A stretch of DNA of 37,209 bases, taken from the NCBI GenBank assembly GCA_013203115.1, contig JABMQW010000140.1, forward strand, positions 1 to 37,209, given 5' to 3'. Below are positions 28,263 through 37,209 of this stretch, one piece after another; position 1 is the first letter of the stretch; the number at the start of each line of letters is the position of its first letter. This DNA is from Fidelibacterota bacterium. GTDB lineage: Bacteria > Fidelibacterota > Marinisomatia > Marinisomatales > TCS56. A program made the translations under genes and the position numbers. Under the pieces are notes generated by a model, which saw nothing but the letters and a program-made list of their open reading frames with translations, did not search any database and was not told the DNA's origin.

Positions 28263-29609
28263 ATGGAATTAACACCTCACGAAGAAAAAGTATTAGCGTT
28301 AATCAAGCAATATCCTGAGATTGTGGATGATCACCTAGCTCGTGAAAAAATTGCCCAGAAACACGGTTATACAGAAAAAACTTTAAGAAACCGGATCGGG
28401 GATTTGAAGAAGTACGGGATGATAGATAATATTCACAAAAGTCCCGGTATTTCGCAAGCAGACGCCAACCTGATTGATATTTTTCAATTAATTTGGTTGT
28501 CCCGGTTGAAAATTATCAGGAATGTATTTGTAATAACTATTATATCAATTATAATTGCACTAATAATGCCCTTAACATATAAAGCCAGAGCGGTGATAAT
28601 GCCTCCATCGTTAGAAAGTAATTTGGGATTTTCCAGTGCCTTAACATCACTTCCATTCAGTGGATTATTGGGAGGTGGGGGTAACTCCGAGGCAATGACA
28701 TTTCTTGCTATTTTGAGAAGCAGGAAAACAATGCAAGATGTCGTTCAGAAATTTAAACTGATTGAGTATTATAATGTTGAGTATTTAGAAGAAGCAATAG
28801 CAGAACTAAAAAATAATTCCAATTTTGAGATTGAGGAAGAGGGGACAATTTCCATTTCTGTTACAGCTTCAACTTCATGGTTCCATCCGAAAGATGAAAT
28901 GGAGTTCTGCAAAAGACTGGTTGCTGATATATCAAATTATTTTGTTAAAAAACTTGATGAGGTTAATAACAATCTTAAGGGAGAAAAAGCAAAACTTCAT
29001 CGACAGTTAATAGAAAAACGATATAATATGAACATCCATGATCTTCAAGTTGCTGAAGACAATTTAAATTCATTTCAAAAAAAGTACAATACATTAGCCC
29101 TACCTGAACAAACATCAGCTGCCATCGAAATCGCTGCAACAATTAAAGCGCAGAAAATATTTGCAGAAGTGAAATATGAAGTATTAAAACACTCGTATTC
29201 AGTTGATCATCCTGATATTCAAAATGTGAAGAGGGAAATAAATCAACTGGAAATGCAACTCGAAAATATGGATAGAGGGATTGAGCGAGACTTTCTATTC
29301 CCAAAGTTTAAGGAGATACCCGATTTAGGTATTGAACTCGCGAGGTTTATACGAGCAGTAGAGATTCAGAATAAACTCTATATATTTCTTACTCAACAAT
29401 ATGAAGAAGCAAAGATACAAGAAGCAAAAGATACTCCAACTCTTCAAATATTAGATTTAGCAGTTATACCGGAAAAAAAATATAAACCTAATAGGGCAAA
29501 TATTGTTGTTGCATCCTTTTTTGCTAGTCTGATTTTCAGTATTATAATAATATTATCCTTTCAAAGTATTTCGAACTATCGTTTACTGCAAAATCAGAGA
29601 TTAAAATAG
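28263..29609 (+). CDS. Wzz-type polysaccharide copolymerase with N-terminal winged-HTH-like domain
   Basis: N-terminal ELTPHEEKVLALIKQYPEIVDDHLAREKIAQKHGYTEKTLRNRIGDLKKYGMI, then TM, Wzz-like region with coiled coil (YSVDHPDIQNVKREINQLE), PxxPxxPN-like juxtamembrane VIPEKKYKPNRAN, and TM2. Confidence 0.8.
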   Translation: MELTPHEEKVLALIKQYPEIVDDHLAREKIAQKHGYTEKTLRNRIGDLKKYGMIDNIHKSPGISQADANLIDIFQLIWLSRLKIIRNVFVITIISIIIALIMPLTYKARAVIMPPSLESNLGFSSALTSLPFSGLLGGGGNSEAMTFLAILRSRKTMQDVVQKFKLIEYYNVEYLEEAIAELKNNSNFEIEEEGTISISVTASTSWFHPKDEMEFCKRLVADISNYFVKKLDEVNNNLKGEKAKLHRQLIEKRYNMNIHDLQVAEDNLNSFQKKYNTLALPEQTSAAIEIAATIKAQKIFAEVKYEVLKHSYSVDHPDIQNVKREINQLEMQLENMDRGIERDFLFPKFKEIPDLGIELARFIRAVEIQNKLYIFLTQQYEEAKIQEAKDTPTLQILDLAVIPEKKYKPNRANIVVASFFASLIFSIIIILSFQSISNYRLLQNQRLK

Positions 29610-29683
29610 CCTAACAAAAATTTAGCATAGTATTTCTCCTATCCTAATGCATAATTATTTATTAACAATTCTCTTGTTTAGTA

Positions 29684-30928
29684 TTGAAGCACATTTATAA
29701 ATCCATAACGGTTTTAACCTTATTTTTAGTACTCCTAAGAGCGTTGGGATTTTTACGCACTATTGAAATCGCATATCTTTTTGGATCTCAAGAATCAACA
29801 GATGGAATATTTTTAGCACTTACAGTTATTTTATCGGTTTATGCAATTTCATTAAAAGCTTTCTCCGAAGGCATGATACCATATTTAGAAAAACATTATA
29901 CGAGGAATGATTTTATATCGAGCCTTTTATGGGTTATGTGTGTCGCATTTTTTCTTAATTTAATTCTTTTTATATATGCAAATGAGATAACTCAAATAAT
30001 TGGTCCGGGCTTGGGAGAACTTGGTACGCAAGTGACATCCAAATCTTTGAGAATCTTTTCATTTATGTCTTACCCAATGTTGGGTAATGCTCTTTTTTCA
30101 GCTTATTTATACTATTCAAAAAACTATAATATAGTAGATATTGGCGACATTATTCGAAATATTATTTGTGTAGTGATAATCTACTTATGGAGTAACGATG
30201 TCATTGGAGTGGTATATGCTTGGTTTATAGGAAGTTGGATTAGTTCAATATATATTGTTTATATTTTCATTAGAAGAGTTTTCAAGAATCTTGGTAAAAT
30301 CAATCATTCTGATATACCCCTTAAAACTGGTATATTTTTTTCTACAGCAATAAATTTAATAATTTATATCGCAGTAATTATTGATAAGTACTTTCTATCA
30401 TTTAGTACGGAGGGAACAATTTCCAATTTTACTTATGGAAATGCACTTAGAGCGATAATATTAACGACAATAGTTGCAGCTTCCAGAAAGATTTTTCTTG
30501 TAGAATTTACCAATCATGGTTTCGGATATAAAAAATCTTTACTTAATACATTTATATTGTTATCGGTTTGTTCATTTTCCCTTTATATTTTTTCAATTCC
30601 TTTGACAAAACTCTTTTTTCTTAGAGGAGAAATTTCACCCACTGACGTCCAGGTAATTGCTACCGTATTACAGTTTGTTGCTATTAGTCTTCCATTTTAT
30701 TCCCTATTTGAAATTTTATCACAAAAATTATATTCACAGCAGAAGTATTCCATTGTGCTTAAAGGAGCAGTAATACTAGTTATCTTGAAAACTATTATAT
30801 GTTATTTAACATTTGAAAACTTTGGGCTTTTTTCGGTCTTAGGGTCAAAATTATTTTTTGAAATTGGCCTTTTTATGGTTGTATTTATTTATCTTTGGAA
30901 GCGTCAATTCAAGACTGAAAAATCATGA
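29684..30928 (+). CDS. MurJ/Wzx-like oligosaccharide flippase
   Basis: Polytopic 414 aa protein; LRALGFLRTIEIAYLFGSQESTDGIFLALTV is MviN/MurJ-like; TTG start. Confidence 0.82.
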   Translation: MKHIYKSITVLTLFLVLLRALGFLRTIEIAYLFGSQESTDGIFLALTVILSVYAISLKAFSEGMIPYLEKHYTRNDFISSLLWVMCVAFFLNLILFIYANEITQIIGPGLGELGTQVTSKSLRIFSFMSYPMLGNALFSAYLYYSKNYNIVDIGDIIRNIICVVIIYLWSNDVIGVVYAWFIGSWISSIYIVYIFIRRVFKNLGKINHSDIPLKTGIFFSTAINLIIYIAVIIDKYFLSFSTEGTISNFTYGNALRAIILTTIVAASRKIFLVEFTNHGFGYKKSLLNTFILLSVCSFSLYIFSIPLTKLFFLRGEISPTDVQVIATVLQFVAISLPFYSLFEILSQKLYSQQKYSIVLKGAVILVILKTIICYLTFENFGLFSVLGSKLFFEIGLFMVVFIYLWKRQFKTEKS

Positions 30929-32307
30929 GAAACAGTATTCTATTTAGTGCGCCATTCTTTGTCTTAATACTTGGTATCCTTTTAAATTCCGAAACTTTAA
31001 TATTCTTGTTCTACACAATATTTCCAATTGTAATAACGATATTAGTTTTTGGAATAGTTAAAGGCGAAGTCCTCGACATTCGTTTTCTATTTATTTCCTT
31101 TTTTGCCTTGTATATCTCATTGCCTGCCTTTTTCACGGTTATATTTGGATCTGGTGTATTACTGGATCGTTTCAGTGAAGCTGTTTTCGGCGCTACTGCG
31201 AAAGACCTGCATTTCTCATTTATTTTACACAATATTGCAATCATCTTTTTATTTGGGTCTGCTTTTGGGTTGTATCTTTTCACAGGAATTGAAGATAGGA
31301 AAGAGGTAAAACCCAGCTTATCATCAGACGCTTTGATATTATTTAATGGGTTATATTTATGTATCTTATTATATATCTTTTTTATTGTTATTGATATTAC
31401 TTCAATATTCTCATGGGATTATATAAAATACCACAAATTTATAGCAGGAAAGGGTTTATTCTTATTTTGGTTGAATACGTTGCCTTTTATTATTGGTATT
31501 AATTTGCTTATGCAACAAACCAAATGGCAAAAAATTTGTTGGGTATTAATTTATCTGATATTGGCAATAATTTTAGTAATTGCCACTGGAAAAAGATCAT
31601 ATATTTTTCCAAGCATGGTGGGTATATCGATGTATTTGCTCCACTTAAAAAAAATTCACTGGTTGAAAATTACCATAGTGATAATAGTCATTTATGGAAC
31701 AATGCATGCCTACGGTTTTATAAGAGCGTTTAAGGGGGAAACGGATTTATTAAACCAATGGCAGAAAGGATGGACCTTTGTTGTTGAACATAAGGAGTTT
31801 TTAATCAATGATGAATTTTCGGCATCTGTTATCAATTCCACAGGAGTAATCAATCTGCTAAAAAAGGGTATTTGGGATTATCAATATGGTAGAACGGTTA
31901 TTGATATTTTTCCCAGTCTTATTCCTAAAGTCTTTTATGCTGACCGTCAAGAGGGAATTGCGCTACTGTTTGCTAAGAAAGCAAGTATTGGACGATTTCG
32001 AGCTGGAGGAGCTTTTGGATTTTCAATAATTGGTGATAGCTATCTTAATTTTGGAATACTGGGAGTTGTTATATTTTTTATATTATTTGGATTTTTATTA
32101 CAAAAATTGGCATTAGATCCATATCTATTCCAAAATATCTTTGTTTTTGGTATGCTCCCTACTATTATTTTTTTTAGTCGAACAAGTCTATCAGGTACTA
32201 TGAAATCTATTCTTATAAATCCCGCGATTCCTTTTATTCTTTTCGTTTGTTTTTATTACTTTACCTATAAATTTATTACTGTAAAAAAAACCTTACACGA
32301 GGTATAA
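30925..32307 (+). CDS. O-antigen/oligosaccharide repeat-unit polymerase (Wzy-like)
   Basis: 460 aa polytopic protein in a polysaccharide locus; large loop and IATGKRSYIFPSMVGI; overlaps the flippase end. Confidence 0.68.
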   Translation: MRNSILFSAPFFVLILGILLNSETLIFLFYTIFPIVITILVFGIVKGEVLDIRFLFISFFALYISLPAFFTVIFGSGVLLDRFSEAVFGATAKDLHFSFILHNIAIIFLFGSAFGLYLFTGIEDRKEVKPSLSSDALILFNGLYLCILLYIFFIVIDITSIFSWDYIKYHKFIAGKGLFLFWLNTLPFIIGINLLMQQTKWQKICWVLIYLILAIILVIATGKRSYIFPSMVGISMYLLHLKKIHWLKITIVIIVIYGTMHAYGFIRAFKGETDLLNQWQKGWTFVVEHKEFLINDEFSASVINSTGVINLLKKGIWDYQYGRTVIDIFPSLIPKVFYADRQEGIALLFAKKASIGRFRAGGAFGFSIIGDSYLNFGILGVVIFFILFGFLLQKLALDPYLFQNIFVFGMLPTIIFFSRTSLSGTMKSILINPAIPFILFVCFYYFTYKFITVKKTLHEV

Positions 32308-32373
32308 ACAAATCTGTAACATTCGCACTATGCTATTAAATAATATAATAAAAAACAGTTTACAGGTAACATT

Positions 32374-33459
32374 CTGAAGGTCGTAAATATTGGAAGATGG
32401 CCCCCGCCATATGGTGGAGTCTCATCACATATCAACAGATTACATGCGTATCTGATGAAAAACGGAATTAACAGTATCGTGATTGACCAAAATACAAGTA
32501 ATCACTGTGCTAAGAGTTTGGATCAACGTATTATTTATCTTAAAGGTAATAGATCTCAGAAATATATCCAGTTACTTAACTTGTTATCTAGTAGTAATGC
32601 AGATGTGTGTCATTTTCACACATCCCTATTTAAAATATTCATTAAAGGCGGTTTTTTTCTGTTATTCAATCTTATAAATGTGCAAACTGTTCTCACAATT
32701 CACTCTGGTCATTTTGTAAAACAATATGAGAAAAAAAGTCTCATTTGGCAAATAGCTGTGAAAAAAATGATAAACTCATTTAATCACGTCATTGCTCTTA
32801 ATAAAGAACAACTGGATTTTTATCTAAACAGACTGCAAAGACAGCAAACAAACGTAACATTAATCCCACCATTCATTTTCCCATCTGATTTTAATAAGTC
32901 AGCTATTAAATCGATGACAAAAATAAATTCTTTTAAAGCTAACGTTGATATGACAATATTAGTCAGCGGCCGTATTTTTTTGTTGTATGGTTTTGATTTA
33001 ATAATTCAAGCAGCCAATAAAGTAATGTGTATGAGGAATATTAAAATTGGACTTATATTTATTTTTTATACTGCAGAGGATAAAAAATATAGAATAAAAT
33101 TAATGAAAAAAATTAGTAATTATGAGTACCATCTCGTTCTTCGTGATTTGTCCTCCGAACAGTTTTTATCGGTTATGAAGAATTGTAATATTTATGTCAG
33201 ACCAACTTATTATGATGGGAATAGTGTATCAACAATGGAAGCTATTGCATTAAACATCCCGGTGATTGCTAGCGATATCGACGGTCGTCCGAAAGGAGCA
33301 ATATTATTTAAAACTGGAGATGTACCAGATCTTGTTACTAAGTTGTGTTACTGTATTGATAATTATAGTTTAGTAAAAAATAATCTAAGACATTATAAGT
33401 TAGCGGATAATGGAGCAAAAATGTTGACTTTGTATCAAAAGATTGCGAATCACAATTAG
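32374..33459 (+). CDS. glycosyltransferase family 4
   Basis: Upstream in-frame extension from CTG gives LKVVNIGRWPPPYGGVSSHINRLHAYLMKNG, a GT4 N-terminus; C-terminal VRPTYYDGNSVSTMEAIALNIPVIASDIDGRP. Confidence 0.85.
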   Translation: MKVVNIGRWPPPYGGVSSHINRLHAYLMKNGINSIVIDQNTSNHCAKSLDQRIIYLKGNRSQKYIQLLNLLSSSNADVCHFHTSLFKIFIKGGFFLLFNLINVQTVLTIHSGHFVKQYEKKSLIWQIAVKKMINSFNHVIALNKEQLDFYLNRLQRQQTNVTLIPPFIFPSDFNKSAIKSMTKINSFKANVDMTILVSGRIFLLYGFDLIIQAANKVMCMRNIKIGLIFIFYTAEDKKYRIKLMKKISNYEYHLVLRDLSSEQFLSVMKNCNIYVRPTYYDGNSVSTMEAIALNIPVIASDIDGRPKGAILFKTGDVPDLVTKLCYCIDNYSLVKNNLRHYKLADNGAKMLTLYQKIANHN

Positions 33460-33494
33460 AATTAATATTGACGGGAATTAGCAGGATCACAGGG

Positions 33495-35627
33495 ATGAAA
33501 CAAGTTTTACAAAATCTAAAAAGCGGGGAGACACAACTTACTGAAGTTCCAATCCCAGGAATTTTAAATGGTCATTTACTAATTAAGACGAACACTAGTC
33601 TGATTTCATTAGGCACCGAAAGAATGCTGATTGAATTTGGGAAAGCAGGCTATTTAAAAAAGGCCCGCCAACAACCAGAAAAAATCGTGGATGTTATTAA
33701 TAAAATCAAGACGGATGGTTTGTTTCCTACTATTCAAGTAGTAAAGTCAAAATTAGATACTCCATTACCATTGGGTTATTCAAATGCGGGTGAAGTTATT
33801 GCTGTAGGTGATGGAATAACAAAGTTTAAAATTGGAGATCGTGTTGTATCTAACGGTACACATGCAGAGGTTGTCTGTGTCCCTGAAAACCTCTGTGCCC
33901 CTATCCCGGGAAAAGTCGGTTATGAGATGGCTGCCTTTACCGTAGTCGGTTCGATTGCGCTCCAGGGAATACGTCTTGCGAACCCTACTTTAGGTGAAGT
34001 ATTTACCGTCACTGGATTAGGTTTAGTTGGCCTATTGACCGCTCAAATTTTAAAAGCAAATGGCTGTAATGTTTTAGGAATTGATAATGATCCTGAAAAA
34101 TTAAAACTTGCCCAGCAGCTTGGTATTCAAACCGTGGATATTGCACGCGATGTTGACCCTGTAAATACTGCATTCACTGTGACTAATGGGAAAGGCGTAG
34201 ATGGCGTAATTATAACTGCTGCTACAAAAAGTAATTTACCTGTTCACCAAGCTGCGCAGATGTGTAGGAAACGCGGTAGAATTATACTTGTGGGAGTGAC
34301 CGGGTTAGAATTGTCGAGATCTGATTTTTATGAAAAAGAAATTAGTTTCCAAGTATCCTGTTCTTATGGGCCGGGACGATATGATGATCAATATGAACTG
34401 AAAGGTGTTGATTACCCTATTGGTTTTGTCCGGTGGACTGAGCAAAGAAATTTAAAAGCAGTATTGGAGTTGATGAATCAAGGAGCGCTTAATATACGAC
34501 CATTAATTACTGCAGAATTTTCTATTAATGACGCAATTGACGCTTACGAATATATTTTAGAAAATCCATCGACGATTGGAATATTACTGAATTATAATTA
34601 TACTGCAAAATCATTTAAATCATCTGATCAAACTGTTAAAATCTTAGAAAAAAAGAAAGAAAAAATATCTAATAATCGAGTAATACTGGGTCTTATTGGC
34701 GCAGGGAATTATACCAAACAAATCTTATTACCAGTTCTTACTAAAACAGATGCATTCTTGAAAACGATTGCGTCTCTAGGGGGTGTCAGTTCTTCTCACT
34801 TGGGTGAAAAATATAATTTTGTTCAATCAACAACAAATGTTGATGAAATATTTAACGATTCCGAAATCAACGCTGTGGTCATTTCCACTCGTCATGATAC
34901 CCATGGAGAGCTAGTTTGTAGAGCACTAAAAGCAGGAAAAAAAGTATTTGTAGAAAAACCACTTGCTATTAATAATGAAGAACTTAATTCTATTAAAACG
35001 ATTATATCGGAAGTAGAAGACCCATTTCTTACTGTGGGCTTTAATCGGCGTTTTTCCCCGTTAGTAATAAAACTGAATGAATTGCTAGATTCAGTTTCGG
35101 AACCAAAAACAATGGTTATGATAGTTAATGCCGGTTTTATTTCCGATGAACATTGGGTACAAGACCCTAGTCGCGGAGGAGGTCGTATCATTGGTGAAGT
35201 TTGTCACTTTATTGATTTATTTCGGTATTTGATTGGTTTTCCAATTGAATATGTTCGGGCAATACAAATTGGAGGGAAAACTGCTTCAGCAGTAAAAGAA
35301 GATAAAGTATCCATTTCTATTAAATTTCAAGACGGTTCCATTGGAACAATACATTATTTTGCTAATGGTCATAAAACGGTTCCCAAAGAACGACTAGAAG
35401 TGTTTAGCAGTGGAAAAATATTCCAATTGAATAATTATAAAATTTTGAAAGGATTTGGATCACCTGGCTTTCGACATAAAAAAATGTGGACACAAGATAA
35501 AGGACATCGCGCCTGTATACAAGCATTTATTGATACAGTGAAAGAGGATAAACCCGCACCCATTCCATTAGAAGAATTATTCGAAGTCACTAAGACCAGT
35601 TTTAAGATAATGGAAAATTTGAAGTAG
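33495..35627 (+). CDS. bi-domain oxidoreductase: medium-chain dehydrogenase plus Gfo/Idh/MocA
   Basis: N-terminal MDR domain (LGYSNAGEVIAVGDGITKFKIGDRV; VTGLGLVGLLTAQILKANGCNVLGID) and C-terminal Gfo/Idh domain (LGLIGAGNYTKQILLPVL; VFVEKPLAI). Confidence 0.9.
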   Translation: MKQVLQNLKSGETQLTEVPIPGILNGHLLIKTNTSLISLGTERMLIEFGKAGYLKKARQQPEKIVDVINKIKTDGLFPTIQVVKSKLDTPLPLGYSNAGEVIAVGDGITKFKIGDRVVSNGTHAEVVCVPENLCAPIPGKVGYEMAAFTVVGSIALQGIRLANPTLGEVFTVTGLGLVGLLTAQILKANGCNVLGIDNDPEKLKLAQQLGIQTVDIARDVDPVNTAFTVTNGKGVDGVIITAATKSNLPVHQAAQMCRKRGRIILVGVTGLELSRSDFYEKEISFQVSCSYGPGRYDDQYELKGVDYPIGFVRWTEQRNLKAVLELMNQGALNIRPLITAEFSINDAIDAYEYILENPSTIGILLNYNYTAKSFKSSDQTVKILEKKKEKISNNRVILGLIGAGNYTKQILLPVLTKTDAFLKTIASLGGVSSSHLGEKYNFVQSTTNVDEIFNDSEINAVVISTRHDTHGELVCRALKAGKKVFVEKPLAINNEELNSIKTIISEVEDPFLTVGFNRRFSPLVIKLNELLDSVSEPKTMVMIVNAGFISDEHWVQDPSRGGGRIIGEVCHFIDLFRYLIGFPIEYVRAIQIGGKTASAVKEDKVSISIKFQDGSIGTIHYFANGHKTVPKERLEVFSSGKIFQLNNYKILKGFGSPGFRHKKMWTQDKGHRACIQAFIDTVKEDKPAPIPLEELFEVTKTSFKIMENLK

Positions 35628-35730
35628 AATTATTATCATAAATCAATCCCAAACCAAATAATTAATTCACCCATATAAAATTGAAGAATGACTCATAATC
35701 AGGAATACTTTAGGATAGGAAACAAATAGT

Positions 35731-36558
35731 TTGGATATTTCAGAGCTAAAAAAAATATGTCAAAAAGAGCATTACGATGATCTGCATCAGGTTGTAGTGC
35801 GTAAATATTCTATTTATTTTACTAAACTGCTAGTCAAGTATAATATTACGGCAAACCAATTATCTATAATTAATGTATTTATAGGTATAGCAGCTTCGCT
35901 AATTTTCTTATTACCTGCTGGAATACATTGGTTTTTAATCCCCGTGATGTTGGTTTTAGTTACAATTTTAGATCATACAGATGGAGAAATTGCCCGATTT
36001 CGGAAAGAATCTTCACTTACCGGGCTCTTTGTTGATAGGCTTTTACCAGTGACTATATTCCCATTCATACTTATTTGTATAGCAATCCGGCTAAGTTGGG
36101 ATATAGGTTCTATAGTACCTCTGATTTATGGAGCACTCGGGGCATGGACAACCTGTTTGATGAGATATTTAAGAGCTAGTGTTGCTCATTCATTTAGTGA
36201 CGCTATCCGTAACCCACTTAAAGCGACAATATCTCAGCAACAATTAAAACAATTTAAAGGTAAAACAATTAACATTGATGGTTTGGGTTCCACAGGTGCA
36301 AAAGATACATTATTGAAAAGGTTGATATATTTTGCAAGTTCAATTATTATCAAAGGATTAGGGATATCCATATTCATACTTTTATGCATATTTTTATATT
36401 TAAATAAAATTTATGTGTTAGGCTTGGATGGCCTTTATATCTTTTTGATTTTAAACTTTGCAACAACATTCCTTGCCGATATTTATTTAATTCGTTTAAT
36501 TATTTTAAATAAAACTCCTGATAGATTATTTGTAGAATATCTCAGAAATCATGAGTGA
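35731..36558 (+). CDS. CDP-alcohol phosphatidyltransferase family membrane protein
   Basis: LDHTDGEIARFRKESSLTGLFVDRLLP matches DxxDGxxAR(x)8GxxxD of the family, with a deviation at the fourth Asp; TTG start. Confidence 0.83.
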   Translation: MDISELKKICQKEHYDDLHQVVVRKYSIYFTKLLVKYNITANQLSIINVFIGIAASLIFLLPAGIHWFLIPVMLVLVTILDHTDGEIARFRKESSLTGLFVDRLLPVTIFPFILICIAIRLSWDIGSIVPLIYGALGAWTTCLMRYLRASVAHSFSDAIRNPLKATISQQQLKQFKGKTINIDGLGSTGAKDTLLKRLIYFASSIIIKGLGISIFILLCIFLYLNKIYVLGLDGLYIFLILNFATTFLADIYLIRLIILNKTPDRLFVEYLRNHE

Positions 36559-36701
36559 TTTGCAATTTTCAATTGTCCTATCCTAATTGGGAAGTGTTTG
36601 TCAAGCATCGACTTAGTCTGTTTATGATTAGTATCAGAGCATGAATTTTCAATATCTAATAATACCTTTAATAATACACTATAATATAATTCCTACTAAA
36701 T

Positions 36702-37209
36702 ATGAATCGCGTTGAACGGTTTTTTTATAATTTAGTAAGATTCCACCCAAGTTTGAAAAAAAGGGTAGTATCAATATATCAATATTTTTTTTCCTTATTA
36801 CCTCAATTGAAAATAGTTAGTACAAACCCTATCCAAATTCACGAAGGATTTTTCTTTGGATTCCATGATAAATGTCCCTGGTCACCAGATAATACAAAAT
36901 TGTTAGCTCATAAATATACAAACCCCCTGATGATGCCTGCTGCAGATGACGAAATTCAGGTGGGTTATTTTACTGCCCCGGATTATGATTCATTTCATCA
37001 GATTGGAACTACGAAAACCTGGAATTGGCAGATGGGGGCCATGCTCCAATGGCTAGGGGATACAGGTAAAATAATTTATAACGATTTCATTGATAATCAG
37101 CATAAAGCAATAATTGTTAATCTCTATGGAGATAGATTTGAACGGCTTGACGGTCCGGTAGCGACAATCAGTATGGATGGGAAGTGGGCAGTCAGGCACA
37201 GTTTTATAC
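36702..37209 (+). CDS. beta-propeller-like protein (truncated by window end)
   Basis: MNRVERFFYNLVRF...HEGFFFGFHDKCPWSPDNTKLLAH...KTWNWQMGAMLQWLGDTGKIIYNDF; open to the window edge and absent from the ORF track. Confidence 0.6.
   Translation, partial: MNRVERFFYNLVRFHPSLKKRVVSIYQYFFSLLPQLKIVSTNPIQIHEGFFFGFHDKCPWSPDNTKLLAHKYTNPLMMPAADDEIQVGYFTAPDYDSFHQIGTTKTWNWQMGAMLQWLGDTGKIIYNDFIDNQHKAIIVNLYGDRFERLDGPVATISMDGKWAVRHSFI

Overview
The window looks like one bacterial chromosomal segment, probably from an FCB-superphylum lineage (inferred from the PorV-like barrel, six-motif S1 and lipoprotein style; not proven). From left to right: (i) a degraded tyrosine-recombinase tail abutting the 3' end of a minus-strand tRNA-Asp; (ii) housekeeping genes: mltG, pcrA/uvrD-like helicase, Fur family regulator plus an unlisted 54-aa Cys-rich membrane ORF, GNAT, YhaM-like exonuclease, ECF S-component-like protein, a putative outer-membrane barrel, a 974-aa repeat lipoprotein with a PorV-like barrel, HNH, trpS, scpA, scpB, rluB, a 565-aa Rossmann protein of unknown role, cmk, rpsA, YbbR-like, tsaD, vWA protein, ugd; (iii) from about 25.6 kb to the right edge, a Wzx/Wzy-type surface polysaccharide locus: ugd, SLBB export protein, Wzz-like copolymerase, flippase, polymerase, GT4, bi-domain oxidoreductase, CDP-alcohol phosphatidyltransferase, truncated propeller-like protein. 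The most unusual points are a winged-HTH-like domain fused to the N-terminus of the Wzz-like protein, a lipoprotein with five to six ~122-138 aa repeats, a CDP-alcohol phosphatidyltransferase with its fourth motif Asp replaced by Pro, a hidden Cys-rich ORF behind fur, a non-ATG GT4 start missed by the ORF track, and the 565-aa protein inside the scpAB-rluB-cmk-rpsA block. All family calls come from reading the translations; no database search was run.
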